Positions 15,346-23,913 of a DNA stretch of 64,000 bases are shown here, one piece after another (the stretch's first letter is position 1; each line of letters starts with the position of its first letter). Under the pieces are notes generated by a model, which did not search any database, was not told the DNA's origin, and saw only the letters and a list, made by a program, of their open reading frames with translations. The stretch spans positions 1-64,000 of the forward strand of contig CAYYMH010000007.1 of assembly GCA_964472785.1 (NCBI GenBank), given 5' to 3'. The stretch is from CAYYMH01 sp964472785. GTDB lineage: Bacteria; Zhuqueibacterota; Zhuqueibacteria; Thermofontimicrobiales; Thermofontimicrobiaceae. The position numbers and the translations under genes were made by a program.

Positions 15346-18246
15346 TTGACTATTCAGAAAAAACTATGTGTGCTTTGTGTCTGTCTGCTTTTGGCACCGA
15401 TATCGATTTGGGCGGCGACCACCGGAAAAATAAGTGGCGTTATCACCGATGCAGAGACAGGAGACTCTTTACCTGGTGTGAACGTTATTATTGAAGGCAC
15501 GACAATGGGTGCTTCCACAGGACTTGATGGGTCTTATTACATTATAAATATTCCACCAGGAAACTATGATGTCCGGGCGGATATGATTGGTTATAAAAGT
15601 GTCCGACAGAAGGATGTCCTGGTTAAGGTCGGACTTACGACCGAAGTTAACTTTACTTTGAGTTCAACTGTGCTGGAGCTGGGGGAAGTCGTCGAGGTTA
15701 CTGCTGAACGTCCGATAGTGCAAAAGGATTTAACGTCCGGAAGAGCAATTGTAACCTCTGAAGAAATTAAAGAAATGCCGGTTGAGAGTTTTCGTGGTGT
15801 ACTTTCGACAAAAGCAGGTGTCACAACAGGATCTGACGGAGCAATGCACATTCGTGGCGGTCGTGCCAACGAAGTTGCTTACATGATCGATGGTATTTCG
15901 GTTTCCGATCCGTTTTGGGGTGGAATGGCTGTTGAAGTAGAAAACACGGCAATTCAGGAACTGCAGGTCGTTAGCGGAACATTTAATGCCGAATACGGTC
16001 AGGCAATGTCCGGTGTCGTTAATATCGTCACAAAGGAAGGTGGCAGGGAATATCACGGTAATATTTCAATGTACCTTGGTGACAGAGTCAGCACGCATGA
16101 TGATATTTTTCTTAATATCGGCGATATAAACCCGTTGAGCCAATATAATTTTGACGGCAGCATAGACGGTCCCGTACCTTTTTTCAATGATAAAATGACC
16201 TTTTTCGCTTCAGGGCGCTATTATAATGAAGGTGGCTATTTTTACGGCAAGCGGGAACATAATCCCGGTGATGCCATTTATGTGGAGGCGTCCACCGCTG
16301 AAATATTAGCTGATAGCCCTTACAATGACGGTCGGCTATACTTTTTGGAACCCTATACGGACGAAAACTCGAACGGGCAATACGACACAGCAGAGCCGTT
16401 CACTGATAGTAATGGAAACGGAGTTTATGATTACGGAGAATCCTTCCAAGACCTTGATGGTGACGGATATTACAGTGAAGCAGAACCGTTCAATGACCTG
16501 AATGAGGACGGTACTTGGGATAACGGATTTAGTGGCGATAACAAACTTGTGCCGATGAATCCGTACCGAAAGTTTGCCGGGCAGGCGAAATTAACTTATC
16601 GTTTGACTCCCAATTTGATTTTCCGTTATACGATTCTTTATGATAATATTGAAAACAAATCATATAATCATTTTTATAAATATAATCCCGAAGGAATTCC
16701 CACAACTTATCGCTATTCGATCTCTCATAAAATTGATTTTACACATCAACTGTCGAAAAGTGCGTTTTATGAGTTTAAACTTGCCCGTTATGAAAGTGAT
16801 TTTCGACAATATCTCTACGAAGACTGGCAAGATCCGAGATATCTTCCTAATGTGCTCTTGTCCAGCACACCGGGAAATGAGTTCTATGGTGGGGGGATGA
16901 ATAAAAACCATAGTTACCGAAACTCGAAAACCAGCGTGTTACGATTTGATCTTACCAATCAGTGGAATAAAACCCATCAGTTCAAATTGGGAATCGAGGG
17001 GCGATATTATGAATTGTTCTACCACCAATTTTATATCGATATTAATGAAACTTATGGATGGATGCCTACAATTCACACACCGGAAACCAGCACCTCCAAT
17101 AATTGCTATCAACGATATCCGAGAGAGTTTGCGGCTTATCTTCAGGATAAAATTGAATTAAAGGATATGATTGTCAACATTGGTTTGCGGTACGATTACT
17201 TTGACTCTGCCTGGAAAATCGCCAAAGATAACAGCGACCGAATGCTTGTTGCTGGTAACAGAAATTCGCCGGACGATTTGGAACTGAAGGAAGCTTCACC
17301 AAAGCACCAAATTAGCCCCCGATTGGGAATCGCTTATCCGATTACAGACAAGGGAACAATCCATTTCTCTTACGGGCATTTTTTCCAGATCCCCCCGTTT
17401 GCTTATCTTTACTCGAATCCTGAATTTGAAGTGATCAGCGGTCGTTTTAAATCGGTTTTGGGCAATGCTGACCTGAATCCACAAAGTACAGTAATCTATG
17501 AAATTGGATTGCAGCAACAGATTGCCGAAGATTTAGGAATTGAGGCGATTGCCTTTTATAAAGATATTAACGATTGGTTGGGCACCGAAATTTTTGAACT
17601 TTACACCCGCGGTGATTATTATAGCCGCTACGCGACCATTGATTTCGGAAATGTGAAGGGATTTACGCTTTCTTTGGAAAAAAGACGGTCAGGTTATCTG
17701 TCTGGTTCGATTGATTATACCTATTCAGTGGCTGAAGGTAACTCTTCGGATCCGCTTTCAAAATTTTATGATTTACAAAGCATCCCGCCAAGAGAAAGTG
17801 AAAAACGGGTAGTTCCGCTGGATTGGGACCAAACGCATACTTTAAATTTTAACATAACTGTAAGTAAACCCAAAGCGTGGGGGATAAGTTTACTCGGTAA
17901 AATGGGTTCGGGCTTACCTTATACACCGACCCGAGATGCACTCCGTGTAGATGCTGAAAACAGTGAACGCAAACCATCTCAGCTTACATTTGACTTGCAT
18001 GCACATAAAGATTTTTATTTTACAGGTAATAACCACATGACAATATTTTTGAAGGTCTATAATTTATTTGATCGGTTGAATGAAGAGTTGGTTTATTCAG
18101 ATACCGGAAGAGCAACCTATGCGCTCTATCCGAGCACGGATCATGGAGATAAATACGGAAGACACAGCCTGGATGATTATTTAACACGTCCGCATTATTA
18201 TTCAGGTCCCAGATCTGTCAGATTAGGTGTGTCGTTCGGATTTTAA
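15346..18246 (+). CDS. TonB-dependent receptor, SusC-like (module 1)
   Basis: Outer-membrane active transporter, 966 residues. It has a signal peptide (to about A24), a carboxypeptidase-regulatory-like beta-sandwich at about 28-106 (GKISGVITDAETGDSLPGVNV), a TonB-box-like stretch near 113-123 (EVVEVTAERP), and a plug domain with HIRGGRANEVAYMIDGISV (169-187) and SGTFNAEYGQAMSGVVNIVTKEGG. A long beta-barrel follows, ending RSVRLGVSFGF with the terminal phenylalanine used by outer-membrane assembly. Between about residues 335 and 400 an inserted loop carries four acidic repeats of the form D-x-N-G-N-G-x-Y-D, absent from the other receptors here and likely calcium-binding. The start is TTG after ATGGAGG. 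No SusD gene follows; a secreted protein does. The substrate is unknown. Confidence 0.88.
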   Translation: MTIQKKLCVLCVCLLLAPISIWAATTGKISGVITDAETGDSLPGVNVIIEGTTMGASTGLDGSYYIINIPPGNYDVRADMIGYKSVRQKDVLVKVGLTTEVNFTLSSTVLELGEVVEVTAERPIVQKDLTSGRAIVTSEEIKEMPVESFRGVLSTKAGVTTGSDGAMHIRGGRANEVAYMIDGISVSDPFWGGMAVEVENTAIQELQVVSGTFNAEYGQAMSGVVNIVTKEGGREYHGNISMYLGDRVSTHDDIFLNIGDINPLSQYNFDGSIDGPVPFFNDKMTFFASGRYYNEGGYFYGKREHNPGDAIYVEASTAEILADSPYNDGRLYFLEPYTDENSNGQYDTAEPFTDSNGNGVYDYGESFQDLDGDGYYSEAEPFNDLNEDGTWDNGFSGDNKLVPMNPYRKFAGQAKLTYRLTPNLIFRYTILYDNIENKSYNHFYKYNPEGIPTTYRYSISHKIDFTHQLSKSAFYEFKLARYESDFRQYLYEDWQDPRYLPNVLLSSTPGNEFYGGGMNKNHSYRNSKTSVLRFDLTNQWNKTHQFKLGIEGRYYELFYHQFYIDINETYGWMPTIHTPETSTSNNCYQRYPREFAAYLQDKIELKDMIVNIGLRYDYFDSAWKIAKDNSDRMLVAGNRNSPDDLELKEASPKHQISPRLGIAYPITDKGTIHFSYGHFFQIPPFAYLYSNPEFEVISGRFKSVLGNADLNPQSTVIYEIGLQQQIAEDLGIEAIAFYKDINDWLGTEIFELYTRGDYYSRYATIDFGNVKGFTLSLEKRRSGYLSGSIDYTYSVAEGNSSDPLSKFYDLQSIPPRESEKRVVPLDWDQTHTLNFNITVSKPKAWGISLLGKMGSGLPYTPTRDALRVDAENSERKPSQLTFDLHAHKDFYFTGNNHMTIFLKVYNLFDRLNEELVYSDTGRATYALYPSTDHGDKYGRHSLDDYLTRPHYYSGPRSVRLGVSFGF

Positions 18247-18309
18247 CATTGCCATGAAAACTATTTTTTCTGGAAAGCAAATAAAAATTACCAAAGGAGA
18301 AATTAGCGA

Positions 18310-21300
18310 ATGAATTTTAGAAAAATTTGTTTACATCTTGTTGTCATTCTTTTGTTGACAAGTATCAGCGTTTCTTTTGCGCAGCAGACTTTACCAACTC
18401 CCAAAAAATCAGATCCACCGGAAGTTTGGGAACAATGGCGCGCAGATAAAATGCGATTACGAAAAATACTACGTGGAGACCATGATTGGCGTAAAGAAGG
18501 AATCCATAATGGGAATCAGGTTTCTACTGTTTTTTATAATTACGGAACGATTGGTCAGCCGCATAACACAGCATCTTTGGTCTGGCCCAAGGGTACCGGA
18601 TATGATTATGGTTTTGAATTTGGGATTTTATTGGCAGCGCAGGTGTTTGATACGACCGGAACCCGAAGAAACATTATTTCTGAAGGGTTAGATGTCGGCG
18701 GTGACACTGCTCCATCTGGTTTGCCATGGGGTTTTGAACCACTTCCGGGTTATGCCCGCTACGACCAACCCTATATCGCCATGAGCGATGATAAGTCGAC
18801 CTGGCCTGATTCCTGGCCCAACAGACCTGAAAACTGGGCAGGTCATTGGATAGCCGAATACGGACTTGGTGCAGCAACAGCAGATCAGGAAAGTTATTAT
18901 GTTATGGACGATGCTGCCAATGCTGAATTTGCCTTCTGGCCCAACCCTGTGGGCGAGCCGGATCGCAGAGGTTTGGGCTTTGAAGTGGAGTCGCGTGGTT
19001 ACCAATGGCATCAGACGTTAGCTCAGGATTGTATTTTCTTCATTTATAATGTTAGAAATGTAGGCGCGGATACCCTTAATACTGTCTATTTTGGTATGTA
19101 TGGTGATCCCCATATTGGTGGTGAATACGATTATGATGATGACGATGCTGCGTGGGATACTTTTTACGATATGGTTTATGCCTGGGACCATGATTTTCGC
19201 GGTAAGCCGAATGCCTGGGTCCCTGGATATTTGGGCTATAAATTTCTTGAGAGTCCGGGAAATCCGTATGATGGAATAGACAATGATGGAGACGGAATGA
19301 TTGACGAATCCATGCAGGATGGCATTGACAATGACGGCGATTGGAATCCTTTAACGGATGATGTGGGGGCAGATGGTATTAATGGTGATACCAACAGAAA
19401 CGGTGTGCAGGATGAGGGTGAATATTGGGATGAAGGCGAAGGCGACGGTGTTCCGACTCCCGGAGAACCAAATTTTGATCAAACAGATTTAGATGAGGCG
19501 GATCAGATCGGATTGACTTCATTTGCTGTGTATGAATATGGATCTATGTTTCCATATCAAGATGCTGCAACCTGGAATAAAATGGTGAGCGGTGTTTTTG
19601 ACACGACTTTTGGACAAACGACTGACAACGTCTTTCAATATGGGTCAGGACCGATTAAAATGGCGCCCGACGATAAAAGGCGATTCTCCATTACGTTGTT
19701 TTTTGGATATGATAAACCGGACTTGTTTCGCAGTGCCAAAACAATCCAGCGAATTTATAATGAAGGCTACCGCTTTACCAAAGCGCCTGAGAAACCTCAG
19801 GTGAATGCTGTTGCAGGAGACGGAAGAGTAACTCTTTACTGGGACGATTTTGCTGAATATTCGCGCGATCCGATTCATGGATATGATTTTGCCGGCTACA
19901 ATATTTATCGCGGAACTGATAAGGGATTAAGTGATGCTTATGTGATCACAGATGCACAGGGGAATCCGACGCTTTATAAACCTATTGCCCAGTTCAATGT
20001 GGCTGGGGATGGCTGGTACGGTCCGCATCCGGTGGAAACGGAGAATGGGATTCATTTCTTCATGGGAGCTGATGATACCAGCGGATTACAGCATTCGTGG
20101 GTAGATACAAACGTTGTTAACGGACAAACTTATTACTATGCAGTTGTTTCTTTTGATCATGGTGATTCTGTTAATATTGCGCCAACAGAGTGTGCCTGGA
20201 CATTTGATGAATTTCCTCCGTTTTCCGGTAAGTTTTATCCAACGGTTAATACAGCGATTGTGACACCACAAGCGCCGGCATCGGGCTATATGCCGCCTTC
20301 TGTCGAAAACAACCAGATTGATCACATCGGACCGGCAACGGGAAAAGTTAAACTCGAATTTTTAGATCCGAACAAAGTGAAAGAAGGGCATCAATATAAA
20401 GTTACCTTTAATGATTCATCAAAAGCGGATACAACATTTTATTTATGGGATACCAATGTTGTCGAGTCAGAATTGTTGCCAGTAACGACGCGTTACGAAT
20501 ATATTGAATGGGACACAACAAAAGTGCCCCCGATGCCAACAGATTCGATTAGGTGGACGACGATAAATTTAACGAAACATAATGTTATTGATAATGAATT
20601 TTTTGAAGTTTATAATGCGGACAGTTCTCAACTCTTTGCTCGTGATACGACGCTGTTCGAGTTAGAGCCATTAAAAGGTTGGGTCGTGATCAAAGATACA
20701 ACCCGGATGCCAACTGATGAATTATACTATGTTAAATATCAATACTATCTGATTGCGGGTTCTCCCCATCTGGATGGATCGGATAATAATCCTTATATTG
20801 ATGGTTTTAAAATTACGGTCAAAAATGATCCGCTGAAAGTCGATCAGAAAGGCAGTCGTTTTATTGAAGGTGATACTAATTACGATGTGCTTGTTGGAAG
20901 ATACACAAATCAGGGTGTCGCTGTACCTTATGACTTCCTGATCGTATTGACGGACACCATTGCGGCTTATGATATTCAAAATAAACCGAGCAAGTTTTAT
21001 GTGCTGAATATAACAGATAGTACAGAATCCGAATTTTTATTCCAGGATTCGGATCGGGATTCAATGATATCTAACGGGGATATTGTTACTCCGATAGCTT
21101 ATTTTAACAATCGACCTCGCGGTACCTGGCAGGCGCGGTTTATAGCGCCAAGAGATAGCATTGTTATGCGGGATTCTACAACGGCTGATGGATATCCGGT
21201 TTATAACAAAGAAAATGAATTAATTCAAATTCCTGTGGACACGATCTTCGCTCAAAAGATAGCGCCGGAAGCGGGTGATATGTTTATGATTCGTATCAAA

Positions 21301-21693
21301 AAACCGTTTACCAACCAGGATGTTTATAGTTTTACCACGAAAAAATCTTTTATCAAACAAGAGCGTGCCAAATCAGAGTTGAGTAATGTTGCCGTAGTTC
21401 CCAATCCTTATGTAGCGGCTTCGGAATTTGAAATAAAACCGAATTTGCAATCCGGACGTGGTGATCGATTGATCTACTTCATTCATTTACCGGCGAAATG
21501 CACTATCCGAATATATACGCTGTCCGGTGAACTCGTCAAAACCTTGTACCACGATAGCCTTTTTGAAGATGGATCGGAATCGTGGAATCTATTGTCCAGG
21601 GATCAAATGGAAATTGCCTATGGCATCTATATTTTCCATGTTGATGCGCCGGGCGTTGGCGAACATATTGGTAAATTTGCAATCATAAAGTAA
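18310..21693 (+). CDS. Large secreted surface protein with variant T9SS tail (module 1)
   Basis: A 1127-residue exported protein paralogous to the products at 26915, 35228 and 45730. The signal peptide ends near SFAQQ. The N-terminal region shares with its paralogues a pattern HNGNQVSTVFYNYG followed by WPKGTG, then EPLPGY and RGYQW. Around residues 320-400 there are acidic loops (DGIDNDGDG twice) and the segment LDEADQIGLTSF. A fibronectin-III-like domain starts near 493 (PQVNAVAGDGRVTLYWD). The final 105 residues look like a T9SS sorting domain of a variant type: NVAVVPNPYV, CTIRIYTLSGELVKTLYH, and GIYIFHV...IGKFAIIK, without the usual NPFNP motif. It sits 63 bases after the receptor with AAAGGAG. 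I infer that it is a surface partner of the receptor; its ligand is unknown. Confidence 0.78.
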   Translation: MNFRKICLHLVVILLLTSISVSFAQQTLPTPKKSDPPEVWEQWRADKMRLRKILRGDHDWRKEGIHNGNQVSTVFYNYGTIGQPHNTASLVWPKGTGYDYGFEFGILLAAQVFDTTGTRRNIISEGLDVGGDTAPSGLPWGFEPLPGYARYDQPYIAMSDDKSTWPDSWPNRPENWAGHWIAEYGLGAATADQESYYVMDDAANAEFAFWPNPVGEPDRRGLGFEVESRGYQWHQTLAQDCIFFIYNVRNVGADTLNTVYFGMYGDPHIGGEYDYDDDDAAWDTFYDMVYAWDHDFRGKPNAWVPGYLGYKFLESPGNPYDGIDNDGDGMIDESMQDGIDNDGDWNPLTDDVGADGINGDTNRNGVQDEGEYWDEGEGDGVPTPGEPNFDQTDLDEADQIGLTSFAVYEYGSMFPYQDAATWNKMVSGVFDTTFGQTTDNVFQYGSGPIKMAPDDKRRFSITLFFGYDKPDLFRSAKTIQRIYNEGYRFTKAPEKPQVNAVAGDGRVTLYWDDFAEYSRDPIHGYDFAGYNIYRGTDKGLSDAYVITDAQGNPTLYKPIAQFNVAGDGWYGPHPVETENGIHFFMGADDTSGLQHSWVDTNVVNGQTYYYAVVSFDHGDSVNIAPTECAWTFDEFPPFSGKFYPTVNTAIVTPQAPASGYMPPSVENNQIDHIGPATGKVKLEFLDPNKVKEGHQYKVTFNDSSKADTTFYLWDTNVVESELLPVTTRYEYIEWDTTKVPPMPTDSIRWTTINLTKHNVIDNEFFEVYNADSSQLFARDTTLFELEPLKGWVVIKDTTRMPTDELYYVKYQYYLIAGSPHLDGSDNNPYIDGFKITVKNDPLKVDQKGSRFIEGDTNYDVLVGRYTNQGVAVPYDFLIVLTDTIAAYDIQNKPSKFYVLNITDSTESEFLFQDSDRDSMISNGDIVTPIAYFNNRPRGTWQARFIAPRDSIVMRDSTTADGYPVYNKENELIQIPVDTIFAQKIAPEAGDMFMIRIKKPFTNQDVYSFTTKKSFIKQERAKSELSNVAVVPNPYVAASEFEIKPNLQSGRGDRLIYFIHLPAKCTIRIYTLSGELVKTLYHDSLFEDGSESWNLLSRDQMEIAYGIYIFHVDAPGVGEHIGKFAIIK

Positions 21694-21743
21694 GTTTGGG
21701 ATATTTTGAGAATTTTAAATAAAATTAACAGGAGTTTATCCTA

Positions 21744-22796
21744 ATGAAAAAAATAGTATTAGCCATCTTGATATTGATATTGACAGTTTCTTTGAGCTTT
21801 GCCAGCTCAAAAGTGGGTACGACTGCTGCGCAATTCTTAAAAATCGGTGTGGGCGCGAGAGCGAACGGCATGGGAGGTGCTTTTGTCGCTGTCGCCAATG
21901 ATGTGACTTCGTTATATTGGAATCCGGCAGGTCTGGGAAGATTATACCATAACGAAGCTATCCTGCTCCATACGGAATGGTTGGCAGATATCAGCTTCGA
22001 TTATGCCGGCGTCGCTGTAAATATGGGAGGCCTGGGTTCGATCGGGGTTAGTATTACTTCAGTGAGTATGGGAGAGATGAGAGTTCGTTCTGAGCTGGAA
22101 CCGGAAGGAACCGGCGAATATTTCAATGCCAGTGATATTGCGGGAAGTCTTGCCTATGCGAGAAGCTTAACCGACCGTTTTTCAATTGGATTCAATTTCA
22201 AATATATTCGTCAAAATATCTGGCACATGTCTGCTAACGGTTTTGCGGTTGACGTTGGAACCATCTTTGTCACCCAGTTTAATGATATGAAAATCGGCAT
22301 GAGCATTTCCAACTTTGGCACGGATATGAAGATGTCAGGTCGCGATGCTCGCGAGTATATTGATGTTAATCCTGATGCAAATGGCAGTAATGATCAAATC
22401 CCTGCTTTCCGGCAGATGGAGGCGTGGGCGTTACCTCTGACTTTTCGCGTCGGTGTGGCAATGGATGCTTTTAAAACTGATAAAAACCGTTTAACGGTTG
22501 CTTTGGATGCGTTGCATCCAAATGATAACGCTGAATATGTCAACCTGGGATTTGAATACGCTTTCTACAATTGGGCATTCATTCGTTGCGGCTGGCAGGC
22601 GTTATTTCTGGAGGATGATGAAAGAGGCGGACTTTTTAGTGAAGGGAATGAGGGAAGTGATATTGTTCCCTCCAATGTCGGGGTTGGTGTCAACTATTCA
22701 TTCAGTCCGGGATTAACACTTAAATTGGATTATGCGTTTGCTGATTTCGGGCGATTGGAAAATACACAACGGTTCTCAATTGGAATCGAATTTTAA
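21744..22796 (+). CDS. PorV/PorQ-family outer-membrane protein (module 1)
   Basis: A 350-residue beta-barrel of the PorV/PorQ (UPF0164) family. After the signal peptide comes the family signature GTTAAQFLKIGVGARANGMGGAFVAVANDVTSLYWNPAGL, here at about residues 26-65, and a C-terminus ending FSIGIEF. PorV in Bacteroidetes is the T9SS shuttle that binds sorting domains of cargo and hands them to the attachment complex. Its position directly after a protein with a sorting domain suggests a dedicated carrier. An AGGAG site precedes the ATG, and a terminator-like hairpin follows the stop. Confidence 0.87.
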   Translation: MKKIVLAILILILTVSLSFASSKVGTTAAQFLKIGVGARANGMGGAFVAVANDVTSLYWNPAGLGRLYHNEAILLHTEWLADISFDYAGVAVNMGGLGSIGVSITSVSMGEMRVRSELEPEGTGEYFNASDIAGSLAYARSLTDRFSIGFNFKYIRQNIWHMSANGFAVDVGTIFVTQFNDMKIGMSISNFGTDMKMSGRDAREYIDVNPDANGSNDQIPAFRQMEAWALPLTFRVGVAMDAFKTDKNRLTVALDALHPNDNAEYVNLGFEYAFYNWAFIRCGWQALFLEDDERGGLFSEGNEGSDIVPSNVGVGVNYSFSPGLTLKLDYAFADFGRLENTQRFSIGIEF

Positions 22797-22809
22797 ATGT
22801 TCAAAGAGA

Positions 22810-22840
22810 GGCATTAAATAGATCCTTAATGCCTTTTGTT
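22810..22840 (+). terminator. Hairpin terminator within module 1
   Basis: GGCATTAA (22810-22817) and TTAATGCC (22826-22833) form a perfect 8-bp stem followed by TTTTGTTT. It sits just after the PorV-like gene, so transcription beyond may be reduced or reinitiated before the barrel gene at 22884. Confidence 0.65.
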
Positions 22841-22883
22841 TAACCCATCTGATAACTCAATTTTGGAGAAAGGACAGACAGAT

Positions 22884-23891
22884 ATGATCAAAAAATGTTC
22901 GATTATTCTTCTCTCGTCATTCCTTTTTACGTCGTTGCTTATTGCTCATCCGAGAGCAAAAAGCAGTCCTCAAGCAACAAATCGAACAGGCGTGAATTTG
23001 ACGCCGCAACTGGAACTATTTTTCGGAGGTGGATTTTTTACCCCTTCATTTCAAAAATGGGATGACGCGATAAAGGAATATGATACTGAACTTACGACAT
23101 TCGAAGAGGGTGATCCCTATCAGGTCATGCGGGTATCAACCGGGACAAGTATTTTGGAAGGAAATTATATTTCCAATCTCGGAGTTAAATATTATTTTAC
23201 TCCGGATTTGAGTTTATCCCTCTCTGTATCCAGATTTAAAAGTGATGTGAGTAATGATTATGCTTACGCGTATGGCTATGGTCAGGGCGCCTGGCCCTAT
23301 TTTTTTTATGAAGAAACGGGCAGCATCAAAGTCAGTCAATCTGTTGAAATCTATCCTACGTTGTTAACGCTTTATTATAACTTGCCGTTTTCACCATTAA
23401 AGGATCATATGAAATTTTACGTCGGCGGCGGTCTTGGTTTCTATTTTTCACAATTGAAGAGTGAAATATCTCAAGGAATCACCAATGAAATCCTGAGAGG
23501 TTCGGCGCCCTGGGACACTCTGGTCTTTAGTCAAAATCCGATTGAAGTGGAATTGTTAGGCAATATTCGGGCAAACGCGAACCCGCTTGGCTACCATGTT
23601 TCAGCCGGATTTAACTATCGATTCGGTATTCTGAATCTTAACGCTGAAGTGGGGTATAATTTTGTCACTGCCAATTTCGATGATAAAGACTGGAAGTTTT
23701 TCAGCAGACAATATACACCGATATCTAAAATAGAAGGAAAAGACCTCGTTGATGGCGAATACGAGACGAGATACTCGGAAGATCAGAAATTTTATTATGG
23801 TATGGAAAAAACAGCTTTCGATAAATTTAAGGTTGATAAATTATCTTTAAGTGGTTTAGTGTTAAGAGCCGGTTTTGGTTTATCATTTTAA
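22884..23891 (+). CDS. Predicted outer-membrane beta-barrel protein
   Basis: A 335-residue protein of unknown function. I start it at ATG 22884, where AAAGGA precedes by normal spacing and a signal peptide begins (KKCSIILLSSFLFTSLLIA). The open frame from 22836 begins inside a terminator hairpin and is unlikely. The mature part alternates polar and aromatic residues as expected for beta-strands (LELFFGGGFFTP, SNLGVKYYFTPDLSLSLSVSRF, MKFYVGGGLGFYFS) and ends LVLRAGFGLSF with a terminal phenylalanine. It resembles generic OmpA-like or outer-membrane beta-barrel domains. It lies between modules 1 and 2 and has no counterpart in the others. Confidence 0.65.
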   Translation: MIKKCSIILLSSFLFTSLLIAHPRAKSSPQATNRTGVNLTPQLELFFGGGFFTPSFQKWDDAIKEYDTELTTFEEGDPYQVMRVSTGTSILEGNYISNLGVKYYFTPDLSLSLSVSRFKSDVSNDYAYAYGYGQGAWPYFFYEETGSIKVSQSVEIYPTLLTLYYNLPFSPLKDHMKFYVGGGLGFYFSQLKSEISQGITNEILRGSAPWDTLVFSQNPIEVELLGNIRANANPLGYHVSAGFNYRFGILNLNAEVGYNFVTANFDDKDWKFFSRQYTPISKIEGKDLVDGEYETRYSEDQKFYYGMEKTAFDKFKVDKLSLSGLVLRAGFGLSF

Positions 23892-23913
23892 TTAAAAACC
23901 AGGAGATATCAAA

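Noticed and set aside
22836..22883. Longer N-terminus for the barrel at 22884
   Set aside because: The extra codons begin within the terminator tail and lack a ribosome-binding site. The signal peptide starts at 22884.
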